This document shows positions 10,318 to 22,198 of a DNA stretch of 64,000 bases, in pieces. Source of the stretch: Russula earlei (lineage: Eukaryota; Basidiomycota; Agaricomycetes; Russulales; Russulaceae); contig JAGFNK010000225.1 in NCBI GenBank assembly GCA_025769875.1, positions 1-64,000 of the forward strand, given 5' to 3'. The position numbers and the translations under genes are program-made. Below the pieces are notes generated by a model, which saw nothing but the letters and a program-made list of their open reading frames with translations, ran no database searches and was not told where the DNA came from. Position 1 is the stretch's first letter. Each line of letters opens with the position of its first letter.

Positions 10318-11565
10318 ACTTACCCACTCCCCCAGAATGAGAAACAAGAATTATCAAGACAAATACAAGAGGACCTAGCCAAGGGTTTCATCAAAGATGG
10401 TGTTTCGGATTTTGTATCCCCTGTTTTCAAAAACAAAATGGCACCACCCCACAAATGGTAGTCGACTACCGAAAACTCAATAATGCCACAGTCCCCGATT
10501 ACCACGCCTTACCCAACATGGAAGAACAATTACACCAACTAAGGGGCAAAACCACCTTCAGCAAATTTGATGTCCGAGCTGGCTACAATAACATTCTGAT
10601 CCACCCTGAAGACCGACACAAAGGCACCTTTAAAACTCAATTTGGCACCTTCATCCCCATGGTAATGGGCTTTGGCTTTACCAATGCCCCAGCCGCCTTC
10701 CAATGAGCAATGAACCATACCCTCCGACCCTGGCTTCTAAAATATCCAGAGAATACCTGCAACTACCTAGACGATGTGGCAATAGCCACAGGAGTAGGAG
10801 AAGAGCTCCTTCACCAACAAATCACACACAAGTTCCTTGACCTACTCGAAAGAGACTCCTATTTCCTGAAGGCATCAAAATGCACCTTTGAACAACATGA
10901 AATTGATTTCCTGGGTTTTCAGATCAACCAAGGAACCCTCAAAATCGACCCAGTCAAAATGGACGGCCTCAAAAACTGGCTGAGACCCCCCAACAATCTA
11001 AACAGGTACAACAAATCATGGGCGCCCTCAATTACCAACGGCCATTTATCCAAGACTTTGCGAAAATAGCCTGCCCCATTTTTTCTACAATCAAGAAAGG
11101 AACCCCCTTTCTCTGGACTCTAGAAGCAACCACAGCCCTAGAAACCTTGATAGCAGTGGTCTGCGATGACCCCGAACTCTACACCGCCAACCCTGACCTT
11201 CCATACGAATTAGAAACTGATGCCTCACAGTTTGCCACCGGAGCTATCCTCTTCCAAAGGGACCAGAGAGGGAAAAGGAAAATGATCGGGAATATGTCAC
11301 ACGCGTTCAATGAAGCAGAAAGGAACTACCCAGTCTGGGATAGGGAGTTCTTAGCTCTGATCCTTGCACTCCAACACTGGCGATACCTATTAGTCGGAAC
11401 TAAACACCCCATCAAGATCTTCACAGACCACGCTAACCTGGCTCACTACTGGCTCCCCCACAAAATCAACCGAAGGATTGCCGGATACATCTCAACACTT
11501 GCGGATTACCACTTCAAAATCCACCACAAACCCGGAATCTCCAATTGTGCAGACGCTCTCTCATG
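10318..11565 (+). pseudogene. Element B reverse transcriptase and RNase H
   Basis: Reverse transcriptase blocks in order: VVDYRKLN (about 10455), FSKFDVRAGYNNI, FGFTNAPAAFQ, NYLDDVAI catalytic box (about 10760) and FLGFQINQG. RNase H follows with LETDASQFATG (about 11215) and FTDHANLAHY (about 11430). Breaks: a one-base frame change at the A-rich run near 10435, a TGA at 10704-10706 (AFQ-stop-AMNHT), a further frame change near 11000 and a TGA at 11563-11565 (ADALS-stop-RPDH). Both stops sit where Arg would fit. Confidence 0.9.
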
Positions 11566-13115
11566 ACGACCTGACCACAATGATGGATCAGGAGACAACC
11601 AGAACATTATGGCACTACCTGACAAACTTTTTATTCCCACGCTTCACACTGAGGACCTCTACAAGCAGGTACTAACCGAACAAAAAGAAGAAAGTCAGAC
11701 CTCCTCATGTGGAAGGTCAAACATGGTCTTCTAGAAGAAGAAGATGCGCTATTCAAAGATGGGAAGTTGGTGGTACCATATCAAGAACCCCTCTTACGAA
11801 AAATCTTGCATACCTATCACGACAGTATCCTTGGCAGGCATACAGGAAATGCCCGAACCTTATACTCAATCCAAGAGTCCTTCTGGTGGCCAAAAATGGC
11901 CTACTTCATCAGAGACTACATTCGAGGCTGCGCCACCTGTCAAACTAACAAATCTTCCACACACCCAACTTGCCCCCCAATCTACCCCATTCCCCCAGAA
12001 TTTCAAAAACCCTTCCAAACTATTGCCATTGATTGGATTGTTGACCTCCCACCATCAGAAGGAAATAACGCCATCATGACCATCACTGACCACGATTCCA
12101 CCAAGGCAGCTATATTTATACCTTGCCGTAAAGATATGGGAACCCTGCAGATGGCCAAACTATTCTTACATTATGCCTTCCCATGGATCGGAGTTCCCTC
12201 CAAGATTATTTCTGACCACGACTCCCGCTTTACCTCCAACCTGTTTCAAGAAATCTCCCGAATCCTTGGGATTAATCAAAATCTGAGTACCGCCTACCAC
12301 CCTCAAACTGATGGACAATCAGAAAGGACCAATCAGACCCTAGAAATGTACTTACGCATATACACAGGGGAAAAACAAGAAGAGTGGACACACTGGCTCC
12401 CCATAGCCCAGTATCATTTTAATGCCCACAAGTCCACCACCACCAAGAAAACCCCATACGAACTTCTCATAGGCTTTAACCCTCAAGGGTTAGGCACCCA
12501 ACTAAAGTCCAAATTCCCTGGAATCCAAGAACGACTTCAAGCACTGAAGGATATGAGGGAAGCAGCACAAGAAGCAATGAAGAAAACACAAAACAATTGG
12601 ATCAAAGAAACCAAGTTCAAAGGTTTTGAAAAGGGACAGAAGGTATGGTTAGAAGGCACTAACCTAAAAACCCCCCATCAATTTCAAAAGTTCCAGTCCT
12701 AAGCGGTTCGGCCCCTTTACCATCACCAAGAGAATCTCTCATGTCGCTTACCAACTCCAACTTCCCCCCCAATGGAGTATCCATAATGTGTTTCACGCCT
12801 CCCTCTTATCTCCAGTCACGGAAACAGCCGAACATGGACCAAACTTCCCCGAACCACCACCCGACCTTCTCTCGGGAGAATATGAGGTCGAGAAAATTAC
12901 TGCCCAACATCTCCATAGGAACCGACTCCAATACAGGGTCCGGTGGAAAGGGTATTCCTGCAGCAGAAGATACCTGGGAACCTCTCTCAAACCTTAAAAA
13001 TGCCCAAGACGCTATCACCATGTTTCACCTACAACAACCCACCAAACTCCGCACTATGTCTACCACTAACTCTGACCTCAGCAGAATCCCATCACTCGGA
13101 CGAAAGTCTGGGTGA
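11566..13115 (+). pseudogene. Element B integrase and chromodomain
   Basis: A 331-codon open stretch (11707-12702) carries the zinc-binding end (GCATCQTNK, about 11930) and the DDE core: AIDWIVDLP (about 12030), IISDHDSRF (about 12210) and TAYHPQTDGQSERTNQT (about 12290). After a frame change near 12700 come the C-terminal GPFTITKRISHVAYQLQ segment and a chromodomain (YRVRWKGYS near 12940, DTWEPLSNLKNAQ near 12980), split by another one-base shift near 12955. It marks the element as a chromovirus. Confidence 0.9.
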
Positions 13116-14727
13116 CCTAGAACACCAATTCCAATCACTTACAATACAACAACATACACTACTCCCCCAAATTAGCTCACGTAACCCCCCTTCTTATTCA
13201 GTTAATGACCCCGCTATCCCCGACCACGGATATACCATTTTTAATTTAGCCGCCAGAGAACAACTTTTTTCTGGAATTCTCTCTCCTGGCGACTTCCGTG
13301 GCTTTCAACTTCTTATGATGGACCCCCGCTTCTCCGAGTTCCACTTATCCATACGAAGAGCAATACTTACAGATCTAGTATGGAACCATATTGTACGATC
13401 AGTCCCCATAAATACCCCCACCCCTTCCAAGTGGTCAGCCTGGCACCACGAACACGCTACCTCCACTTACAATACTCCTATGTCGTCTCCCGCTTCTAAC
13501 TCGTCCCCTTTACCTATTCTCACCCCTTCCCCCACCATCAAACAAGAACCCCTCTCGCCTGAAGTCATCCAACACATCATCGACCAACGTACCCTCATTG
13601 TCCCAGATGAAGCCGAACTTCAGGACCTCGCCGCCACCCTCAACCCACTTGCTATTCGCAAAGGGACCCCTTCACCTACTCCGACTGAGGCAGATCCTAC
13701 CCACCCTGGTCCCCCCTGGTTTGTCTACGAACCATACACGCACGTTCCCCCCTTTTACATTAACGTTAATGGACGGAAACATCTATTGCTGTACTTACAC
13801 ATCGCTTTGTACAATGACGAACCCATGCTTCTAGGAACTATGGGTCAAGGAGAACCCGCCTATGGAGAAAAACTCATTGCCCGGCCTGTCGTCTCTTCCC
13901 CCCATCCCTCTACCACCGCCTCTGATCTCCACCTCTTAATCGAGGATCACCCCTTCCACTTTGATGTTGCTCAACCCCTCAAAAACCTTCATGATCCTGG
14001 TGCCCTTGCTGATGTTTACCACCTTCGTATCAGTTCATTCCAATTGAAGGTCTTAGAGGGCAAGCGTGCCTCTATCCAGGGGGCCCTAAGCGTCCTTTAA
14101 GGACAACTTGCTGACCGACTTCACAAGATTCAGTCTCATACCAAAGAAACCGCCACCATCCGTGCCCGCCTCCGAGCCAACAACACCTCCGTCTGAGTCC
14201 GTCATCAGCTCGACAACCTCATGACTGATGGAGGTCTTACTCATGGCACTGGACCATATTACTCACTGGCAGGGAGCTACGACAGAATTGAGGAGTCAAA
14301 AGAACCATCCCCTCCACTACCCACTCGTCCTCCTCTCTCGTTGACCCCCCCCCCCTTGAATACCTTCCTCGTGTCATTGACCAGTCTCAAAATGATGCCC
14401 CCATGGGCTCACCCTCCCACTTCCCTCCGATGTATTCCAACGACGCTAGTACCCCCAACACCCCTCTCACCCCCACGCATATGACCAAGGCACAGCGTCA
14501 CCAACTCCAGAAACGGCAACATGTTTGCAAACATTGCAGCACCAGGGGGCACTGGAACAAGGACTGCAATCGACCTCACACGAACTGTAGTGGACAGGTG
14601 GATTGCATTCTCAGGAGGACCCATCGGAGCTACAGAGGTTTCTGTCCCAGAGCAACAGGACCCCAGAGTGCGTGGCCAGAAGTCGAAGGTGATGAACTCC
14701 GTGAGTCGGGTCCTGAGACCGATTAGT
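13056..14727 (+). pseudogene. Extra post-chromodomain ORF of element B
   Basis: About 1.65 kb of coding-like sequence between the chromodomain and the 3' LTR, where simple chromoviruses have nothing. A candidate start is ATG at 13056 (MSTTNSD), after which the frame shifts near 13085. The long open stretch runs to a TAA at 14098, continues in the same frame past a TGA at 14194-14196 (Arg position), then shifts at a C-run near 14345. It ends with a CCHC knuckle (CKHCSTRGHWNKDC, 14524-14565). The middle is Pro/Ser/Thr-rich, followed by a conserved core (LLGTMGQGEP, ADVYHLR). Element C has a related ORF in the same place. Function unknown; the knuckle suggests nucleic-acid binding. Confidence 0.75.
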
Positions 14728-14756
14728 TCAGAGAACTAAGCATGAGGGGGGCATGA

Positions 14757-15362
14757 TGTTGTGATTTACCCCCTTGTCAGTTCATCCATAATTCCTTTTG
14801 TTATTGTTCTCTTTATCACCCTTGTCCCCTTGGTTACTGTTTCATCCCTTGATGCTGATGGTCCCTTATTGTTTCACTTATTGTGTTTCACTTATTGTGT
14901 TTCACCTATGGTCAAAAGTTACTTTTGCTATTGGCTCACCTTTATCTATTGTTCTGCTTATGGTACTGTACAGCCTTGCTACATACAGTATTTAAGCGCC
15001 TGTAGAAGCTGAGGGAATGCCCTAAGCTTAGCTTTGTCCCATTTCCTGTCGCATCCCCTGCCCTGTACTCTCTCAATCACAACTTTGCTTGTGCTGGCCT
15101 ACACCTTGCTTGACCTAAGCACACCTCAAGGAACCCTAGTGTTCCCCTTCCTCCTCTACCTCTCTCTCATCATCCTCCTCTTCTGTGAAACCAGGAGATC
15201 GACTCTGTCTGCGGACTGAGTCATTGTCTGACTCAGCCTTGAGACACTAAACCCTTGATCCGATCTCTTTGAGCTGGCCCCACTGAACCCTTGAACCAAG
15301 TCACAGGGACTTGGCCCCATTGAACCTTGAGCCAATGCTCTAACGGCCGCGATGCCGTTACA
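14757..15362 (+). repeat. 3' LTR of element B
   Basis: A 606-bp LTR starting TGTTGTGATTTACCCCC and ending GATGCCGTTACA. It is preceded by a polypurine tract (GAGGGGGGCATGA, 14744-14756). It differs from the 5' LTR by scattered substitutions and a few short indels, including a duplicated CACTTATTGTGTTT block near 14875. Confidence 0.9.
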
Positions 15363-16691
15363 AAACCACACTACTACCACCTGAGATTTTTGCACAAAAA
15401 ACCTACCTACCAGATAAACCCAACAAGTGACAAGAAATCAGACAATTCCATGACACCCCCTTCGCAGGACACCCAGGAATAGCCAACACCTGGGATTTAG
15501 TCAAACAACATTATGAAGGACCTAGACTATGACAGTTCATAGAACAATACATCAAAGGTTGCACCAAATGTCAAGAATCGAAGACCAATATACCCAGAAA
15601 GAAAGCCACGACCTTCCCACTCGACACACACATTGAACAGGGCCCCTTTCAATACATATCGATGGATCTTATCACTGACCTACCTAAATCAGAAGGATTT
15701 GACAGTGTCCTTACCATCATCGATCAAGGATGCTCTAAAGCGACAAAGTTCATCCCATGTAACAAAACAATCGATGGAACAGGCATCGCACATGAGTACT
15801 TGAAACACCTTGTGCCTTGGTTCAGTATCCCCAAAAGAATCATCTCCGACAGGGACCCTTGATTTGCATCAAACTTCTCCAAAGCTATATGTAAAAATCT
15901 AGGCATCAAACAAAACATGTCCACCGCATTCCACCCCCAAACCGATGGACAAACAGAAAGAATGAACGCATGGCTAGAACAATATCTGAGACCCTGGACC
16001 ACGACTCATCCTCATTCCTGGGCAAAAATGCTTCCATTGGCAGAATACGCACATAATTCATGGAAACATGAAACATCACAAAGATCACCACATGAACTCC
16101 TCATGGGATTCAAACCCCAAATTAACATCAGTCTAGAAGACAACAATGTGCCTTCATCCACCAATTGCCTAAAACAACTAGAAGAAGCAAGACAAGACAC
16201 ACAACAGCTTCTAGAACGCAAGCAACAACCCCTAAAACCTGACATCAAGGAAATGGAAGAAGGAACCCTCATATGGCTAGAAGCAAAGAACCTCAAAACA
16301 TGAGGAACACGCAAGTTAATGCCTAAAAGATACGGCCCATTCCCTATCACAAAAAGAATTTCCAAAGTCGCGTATCAATTACAACTTCCGCCATCAATGA
16401 AGATACATGACGTCTTCCATGTCAATCTACTTCTCCCCTACATGGAGACAGAAGAATATGGCATTGCCGTTTACACACCCTCCACCAACCATCGAAAACA
16501 AGGAAGAATACGAAATTGAAGCAATTCTAGACACTAGAAGGTTTGGGCAAACACGTAAACTTCAATACCTCGTACACTGGAAAGGATACCCTGCATCAGA
16601 TAGATGACTCATGGGTCGACCACCATGACCTTAATGCCCCAGAACTTCTAAAAGAATACTACTCCGCTTTGGCTGGACGACCCCAAGTATA
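15363..16691 (+). pseudogene. Element C integrase and chromodomain
   Basis: Starts abruptly in the integrase zinc region (HDTPFAGHPG, GCTKCQESK, about 15450-15580). The core shows SMDLITDLP (about 15660), RIISDRDP (about 15835) and STAFHPQTDGQTERMN (about 15920). The C-terminal [17 protein letters not shown] segment and a chromodomain (LVHWKGYPASD near 16575, then SWVDHHDLNAPELL) follow. The chromodomain is broken by a 4-bp GATA duplication near 16600. TGA stops occur near 15429, 15530, 15860 and 16301, each at a plausible Arg position. Pol ends at TAA 16689-16691. Confidence 0.88.
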
Positions 16692-16707
16692 AAGACACCA
16701 CCTACAA

Positions 16708-17904
16708 ATGATTACCCCTCACCGCTCCATCCCCAGACACTACAACATGTCCTCCACACAAAACTCCCCCACTGCCTCTTCTGCTACCCTTGTACCTACT
16801 CCACCCTACTCTCCTGCACTTATCCACCTACCGCTGTCTAGAGAACCATCCCCATTGATAGCAGCAACCATTAACACTAGGCTGCTCGTTTGGCGTGCCA
16901 CACAACACACTGCAATGATCGTACAAGCGTGTGAGCTATGGGAAGACGACTCTCTCACCACTATACTACGCGCCTTTGGCAATCGATCCCCCACATGAGG
17001 GACCAACTCCCCCATCAGAACCCACAGCCCTTCCTACCATGTTCACTCCCCATCACCTGATCCCATTCCAATCCCTCCACGCACAACTACTCCCATCATC
17101 GAATGGGTCGAAAACATCATCCTGCTCAATGAAAATTTTGCCCCAGCTAATCGTGAGAGAACACCACCCCCCATCTACGAACCACCTGCTAACCGCACCC
17201 AACCTTCAGAGCTGGAAGAACTCAGAGAAGGATGGGAAGAAGGAGATCTAGGACTCAACCTACTAATCCCAGACCCAGGCAATGAAGACGATACACTTCC
17301 CCCTCGCTTTGTCCTCCCCGACCTCACAAACAGTTTCCCCTCCTTGCTGGCCACTTATGGCCCTGGATGCCCCACTCACCATATACCCATTCGAGCACGA
17401 GCCAACCCCTACCCTCACCCTCTTCTCACACAGAAAGACGCCTTCCTATTCAAAGACGGCCTCAGACATACCAAAGCAATAGATGAGGCACTAAGGTTCG
17501 AACAGGACCTATCCCTAGAGGCTGAAGTACATTGCTACCGGTTCGCCATAAAAAAGGTACGACAAATGGCAAATGGCCTCGTCACTGCTTGAGAGAGATA
17601 TCATGATATGGTATGGGAAGTAAGGGACATGGAAGTCAAACTAGCCAGGGCCAATGCCAAAGCTCATCTCGAACCACACGTCTTGCTTGGAACTATGCCC
17701 CAACTCACCGATCAAGAACACAAAGATGCCAAAGAAGCCCTAATGGACCCATGGTATCAGTTCTCCCCCCAACTCTCTGACAAATGCGCCTGGTGTCATG
17801 ATGGAGGGCACAACACTTTTGAATGCCCAAAGATCGCCATCTGCGTCCTCTGCAATTGTCATGGACATGTCGCTGACCATTGCAGAAATCCACACCAATG
17901 ATGC
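16708..17904 (+). pseudogene. Extra post-chromodomain ORF of element C
   Basis: An ORF starting 16 bases after the pol stop, with ATG at 16708 or 16747 (MSSTQNS, resembling MSTTNSD in element B). It is Pro/Ser/Thr-rich at first, changes frame near 17000, then runs in one frame from about 17020 to 17901 apart from a TGA at 17590-17592 (VTA-stop-ERYHD, Arg position). A core with LLATYGPGCP, an IRARANPYPHP stretch and AEVHCYR aligns with the element B ORF. It ends in two CCHC knuckles: CAWCHDGGHNTFEC and CVLCNCHGHVADHC. Product unknown; a single-stranded nucleic-acid binding role is inferred from the knuckles. Confidence 0.75.
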
Positions 17905-18013
17905 AAGGCCGACAGGATATGTCGAGTCCCCCGCAATCAACTTCACTTCCATACCCATCGCTGCCACTCCACCATCATTCCTTATGCTGCTTAAGATGTT
18001 AACAAGGGGGTGA

Positions 18014-18505
18014 TGTCACAAGTACTGGCCCCTCAGACCAGACCGGCAACCGGACAAGCCTACCCGGACAAGCCTCACAATTCCCATGCGTTTTCATGAC
18101 TCATTAGCCTCGCATGTACCACCACCTTCCAGCGTGTTCCAGTCTCAATCGTCTCATTGCTACCTCATGTCTACTATTTGATATAGGACATATCTGTCTA
18201 TATAAACCTGTCAGTAGAAGAGAACAAGCCCTAAGCTTGTTCTCTTGTGAAATATCACTGGATTTCAGCTTCAGACTGTAGGCTTGCAGAGAATCAAGCA
18301 ATTGTCTCAAAAACTCTTTCATCTCTTCAAGTCTTCAAACGCGAAGATTTATTCATTGTATTTCCTCTCTGCAGTACACACTAATCTCCACTGTGTTGTC
18401 ACCGAGAACCCCGATTCTCACAAGAACTTGTTGTCTCGCTCAACTCAGTGCGCATGTCTCATGCATGAACCACTTTGTCAACGACACCACCCCCAGTCGG
18501 TGACA
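18014..18505 (+). repeat. 3' LTR of element C
   Basis: A 492-bp LTR, TGTCACAAGTACTGG to CCCAGTCGGTGACA, preceded by a purine tract (AACAAGGGGGTGA). The TATA box CTATATAAACC lies at about 18200. A partial copy of the same family starts at 40737. The 5' half of element C is missing because element B occupies the left side. Confidence 0.85.
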
Positions 18506-18546
18506 TGGCTTCACCTGCTCTGCTTACAATGTGCATATCCTAGAAG

Positions 18547-18958
18547 ATGGGCAGAGTGAAACATAGCAATCCTACATACCTATTCTATAAATTAGTTCCC
18601 CAGAATGGTAGCGGTCAGATAGGTGATCCTGGTGACAAGCACTATTGCTGCTGCCATGGCAATCACAAGATTCTAACAGTGACTAATAAGCTAATGAAGA
18701 GTAATCTGAATGGTTTGTCTATTAGTTTTGCTTCAATGTGATGCCACTATTGACCAATGTTCATTAGGGCTCATTGGCCATCTGAAGCACTTCCTGACAA
18801 TGTATCAGCTCTATTGTGTACTCAAGGACTGGGCTGAGTCCCCAATGGCCAAAGAAATTGGATTTGCATCTGGAAAAACAGTACTAGACCCAAGAAGTGA
18901 TGCTGAGTATCTCAAAAAGCTTGAGGCCACCATGGAGAGCATTGAGTAGGCCTTCACT
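18547..18958 (+). pseudogene. hAT transposase N-terminal fragment (BED-finger region)
   Basis: Directly after the element C LTR, the plus strand encodes a segment reading VPQNGSGQIGDPGDKHYCCC, then a GNHKILT region and, across a probable 54-bp intron (GTTTGT..TTAG, about 18706-18760), LIGHLKHFLTMYQLYCVLKD, a SGKTVLDP stretch and AEYLKKLEATMESIE. This layout, a Cys/His cluster followed by an LxSGK and AEYLKKLE region, resembles the N-terminus of fungal hAT transposases as I know them. No catalytic domain follows. Assignment rests on pattern memory, hence moderate confidence. Confidence 0.5.
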
Positions 18959-19523
18959 CCTACTCACCCACATGTCCCTGGACACACCACAGTACATCTC
19001 AACATTATATTGAATTTTGCACATGAATACATTTCTGTTGACCATAATATGGCCATATTGCTACCATACTGTACCATCAGAGCTCAAAGGTGTTCAGTAT
19101 ATGGACAGTATACAGTCACCTGTATCCATCAACCCACCATGCATTGTACAGCCATGGCCATAATATGGACGGTGCGCAGCCCTACTCCCAACCTTCCAAC
19201 ATATGAAGTAGAAAAAGTCTTCTCATGTGTGTGGGGATTGAAAGGGCCACGGGCCCCAGATCTTATTTTCACGTATTTGATCCGCTCCGCGATTGGCACG
19301 CAGTTGGAATCCAAATCAAGCAGAGATACGAGTTCCGAGCGGGACCGACAGGCAGGGGAGACGGTGCAAGTCCCTAAAGTGGTCCGCCCGCGTCGTTATC
19401 CTAGAGCCGGGCAGTGATGTCTGGGCTAGTCCTGTACTCGGGTACATTTCATACATACGGTCGTAAAATATTGTAGATCACAGGGAGACTACCAAGTTAT
19501 AAGATAAACAAACTTCGGGAACA
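18959..19523 (+). other. No gene recognised
   Basis: Between the hAT fragment and the 3' end of the acyl-CoA dehydrogenase gene. It holds decayed repeat-like sequence with scattered stops. A 135-codon open stretch at 19010-19417 has no recognisable domain. Confidence 0.5.
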
Positions 19524-22007
19524 CTAGAGGCGCGCATTCTTGGGCATAGCGCGTATGGCTTGCCGCACGCCGAGATCACCCAGCACGTCCTCCGCTGCAA
19601 TCAAGTTGCATCAGTGAAACGGGACACAGGCATCGGAAGCATGGACGGCCCTCACCTCCTCCTAGAAGCGCATCGAACGGGATCGTCCGGTGGTACTGAG
19701 AACGACAAAGAACAGTTCAGCAACAACGCGAAGCACGGCAACAGCAAGAAGACGACTCGCATGTTCGATGAAACGGCCCATTCCCGTCTGGGTGATGCCG
19801 CGGCCCCCAAAGATCTGCACCGCATCCCTTGCGGTATCCTGCGCGCAACGAGTGCTGTACATCTTCAAGAACGCGATCTGGCCGGCGAGTTTCGTCGCCT
19901 GCTCCTTATACGACTAGAAGGTACGAGGGAGGGATTACGGCGAACCCAGACGACCAGCAAAAAATTCGCACCATGTTGCACATTTGGTACGTCACGTTCT
20001 CAAGCCAGGCTTGCACGGCCTCTGCGCGCGCTATCATCTCAGCCAGTTTGGCGCGGATGACGGCCAGCGAGCTCAGCGGCTTGCCAAACGCCTTGCGCTG
20101 CGAGACCCATTTGAGACATTCCTCGAGGATCAACCGCTGTGCGCGAGCGGAACCGCAAATCATGACCCAACGCTCGTGGTTGAAGTTGCTCAAGATAACG
20201 AAGATCCCACCACCCTCGGGTCCGAGCGTGTTTTCAACCGGGACTCGGACGTCATCGAAGGTGACGAAAGCTGTGCCTGCAGTCTGAGAGTAGGACGTCT
20301 TGATTGGCGTGGTGGTGACGCCTTCTTGCCGGGGGATGACGATGACCGTCAGGCCATCCTATCCGAGCGTTATGCACCCTAACTTGGCTGTCGGGAGGGA
20401 GATGGAGATTAACACTCACCTCGGTTTTGCAACCTGTTGTGAAACTGATCTCGGTGAGCATGGCATGTGCTGCATGGTGCAGATACCCGAACTTACTAAT
20501 CCGCAAAGCTAGGCAGTAACATGAAGAACCCTAGTCACTTGACGCGCAGACCAGCTACTCACTGCCCATTTGTGATCCATTTCTTCTCACCGTTGATGAT
20601 CCAGTATTTGCCATCCTCGCTTTTAACAGCGGTGGTCTTCATACCCAGCACATCGCTTCCGGCGTGGGCCTCCGAAATCGCAAGACATATGAACTTCTTA
20701 GCTGCAAGCACGTCCGGTACAATCTAGAGATGTCAGCCATAATCTTTGGATGAAAGCAACGGACAGCTACCTTGGCTTTTAATTCTGAAGTGCCGAAGTT
20801 GAGTATTGGTGGCAAGCCGATAACGAGACCACCAAGAAGACCTGGATCGCATGCGAGTCAGGTAAGAGAGCGAGAAAGGAGAGAAACGACTTCTGTACCG
20901 TCCGCGTAGCCTCGAGCTCCAGTTCGTATCATTTCTTGCGTTATGATGAGCTGTTCTCTTGCCGGTGAGCATAAAGGCCAGCAAATGTCCCGAACTTGGC
21001 TATCCACACACCTCATGGAAGTAGTCGAACTGGCCATAAAAGTGTTATGAGACGAGATCCATCTTCAAGGACGACCCTCACCTCTTCTGGTTTGACCAGG
21101 CCATGAAAGAGCGAGAGGCCTTTGAGATGCTTCCCGGGACCGAGCCGCATGGCATGAAGGTTTACCCCGCTAGAACCGCGCATGAGCATCAACCACGGCC
21201 AGTTGGACAAAGTCGACAGTACGCCATCTTGTCAAAAACCTCTTGGCTGGGTCGCTTCCCATCAAGCTCGCGTTCCTGTGCGTCGGGGTACACCTCCTCG
21301 TCAAAGAACTTCCTGACGACCTTCTGGAATGCCTTGTGGTTCTAAAATACCCGCGCGGCCAGACCTCCACTATGAGCGCCCCGAGAGACAAAAAAAAAAA
21401 AAAAGGGGGGGGGGGGGGGGGTGCCAAAACAAAGCAAACTCCCGCCGCGCCCGCCTCGACGCAGCGACGGCAGCACGTGCAAACGGGGCCATACCACACC
21501 ACACCACACCACGCACCTCTGTATAGTACGGACTGTGGAATCCGTGTGAGAGGAAAGCCGGTTCCGCGTAAGGCACGCGGCTGAGGCCGCCGACGATGCG
21601 GCCGGTGATGACGCTCTTCTCTCCGCGGAGGAGGCCGACGTGTAGGCGGGCGTATTGAGGTCGCTCGAGCACCTCGTGGCGGTGGAGGCCGTAGAACGCC
21701 TCTGTCGCGTCCTGACCGGCGACGGCGCCGTCGAGGAGGACGGCGCGCCCGCCGGGGTGTAGGTCGGCGAAGCGGGAGAGATCGTAGACCTTTGCGTCTA
21801 TTATGACCCACTGCGAAGAGAAGTTGGAGGCGTGGGCGTGTGAGAAACGACGGACGGCGGGGGTGGCAGCTGTCGTGTACTACTAACCAGGTCGCCTTTC
21901 TTGTTGTGCTAGGAGTGTCACGGTCAGTCAATAACTTTGGAGTGGTGCGGCTGAGCTCTCACCTGCTGTACCTCCTCTCTCGTATATTCTCTAAGTTCCT
22001 TGGACAT
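19524..22007 (-). CDS. Cytochrome b5-acyl-CoA dehydrogenase fusion
   Basis: Multi-exon gene. The start [15 protein letters not shown] (ATG at 22005-22007) is joined over short introns to a cytochrome b5-like domain with [14 protein letters not shown] (HPGG haem ligand, about 21750-21790) and a second haem His in YGLHRHEVL. An acyl-CoA dehydrogenase fold follows: [12 protein letters not shown] (about 21190), [11 protein letters not shown] (about 20085) and [15 protein letters not shown] (about 19815). The last exon ends in [18 protein letters not shown] at the TAG 19524-19526. The enzyme would oxidise an acyl-CoA with FAD, and the b5 domain could pass electrons or interact with a membrane system. 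Such fusions are known in fungi. A mono-repeat tract lies in one intron. The family is sure; the substrate is not. Confidence 0.85.
21390..21421. repeat. A15-G17 homopolymer pair
   Basis: Fifteen A followed by seventeen G on the plus strand, within an intron of the acyl-CoA dehydrogenase gene. In the transcript it reads C17 then U15, a long pyrimidine run shortly upstream of the intron 3' end. Confidence 0.9.
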
Positions 22008-22198
22008 GACAGTAGTTCGTAGCAGAAAAAGTGCGGCGCTTGTTACATCAGGGTCAGCGCTGTGAGTTTTACCGAGCACCGAGCATTGCCTCGGCGTAGT
22101 GCTCAGAGTCACGTGTCCTTGAAGCGTTCCACCCATCGCACTAGTATTTGCAGAGTGAATAGCTCTCTCTAAGTACAATACATTCTGAAACTCGTAAA

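Larger units (their letters stand above)
7539..15362 (+). mobile_element. Ty3/gypsy chromovirus B, two LTRs, degenerate
   Basis: A nearly complete plus-strand element of 7.8 kb. Order: 5' LTR (598 bp), gag, protease, reverse transcriptase, RNase H, integrase, chromodomain, an extra 3' ORF with a CCHC knuckle, a purine tract (GAGGGGGGCATGA) and a 3' LTR (606 bp). The LTRs are closely similar but not identical. The flanking 5-mers differ (GTTAT before 7539, AAACC after 15362), so no target duplication is visible. Coding frames contain several TGA stops at likely CGA positions and a few homopolymer frameshifts. Not autonomous as it stands. Confidence 0.92.

Noticed and set aside
21170..21931. 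253-codon Arg-rich minus-strand frame
   Set aside because: It runs through introns and the wrong frame of the cytochrome b5 exon and has no protein-like pattern.
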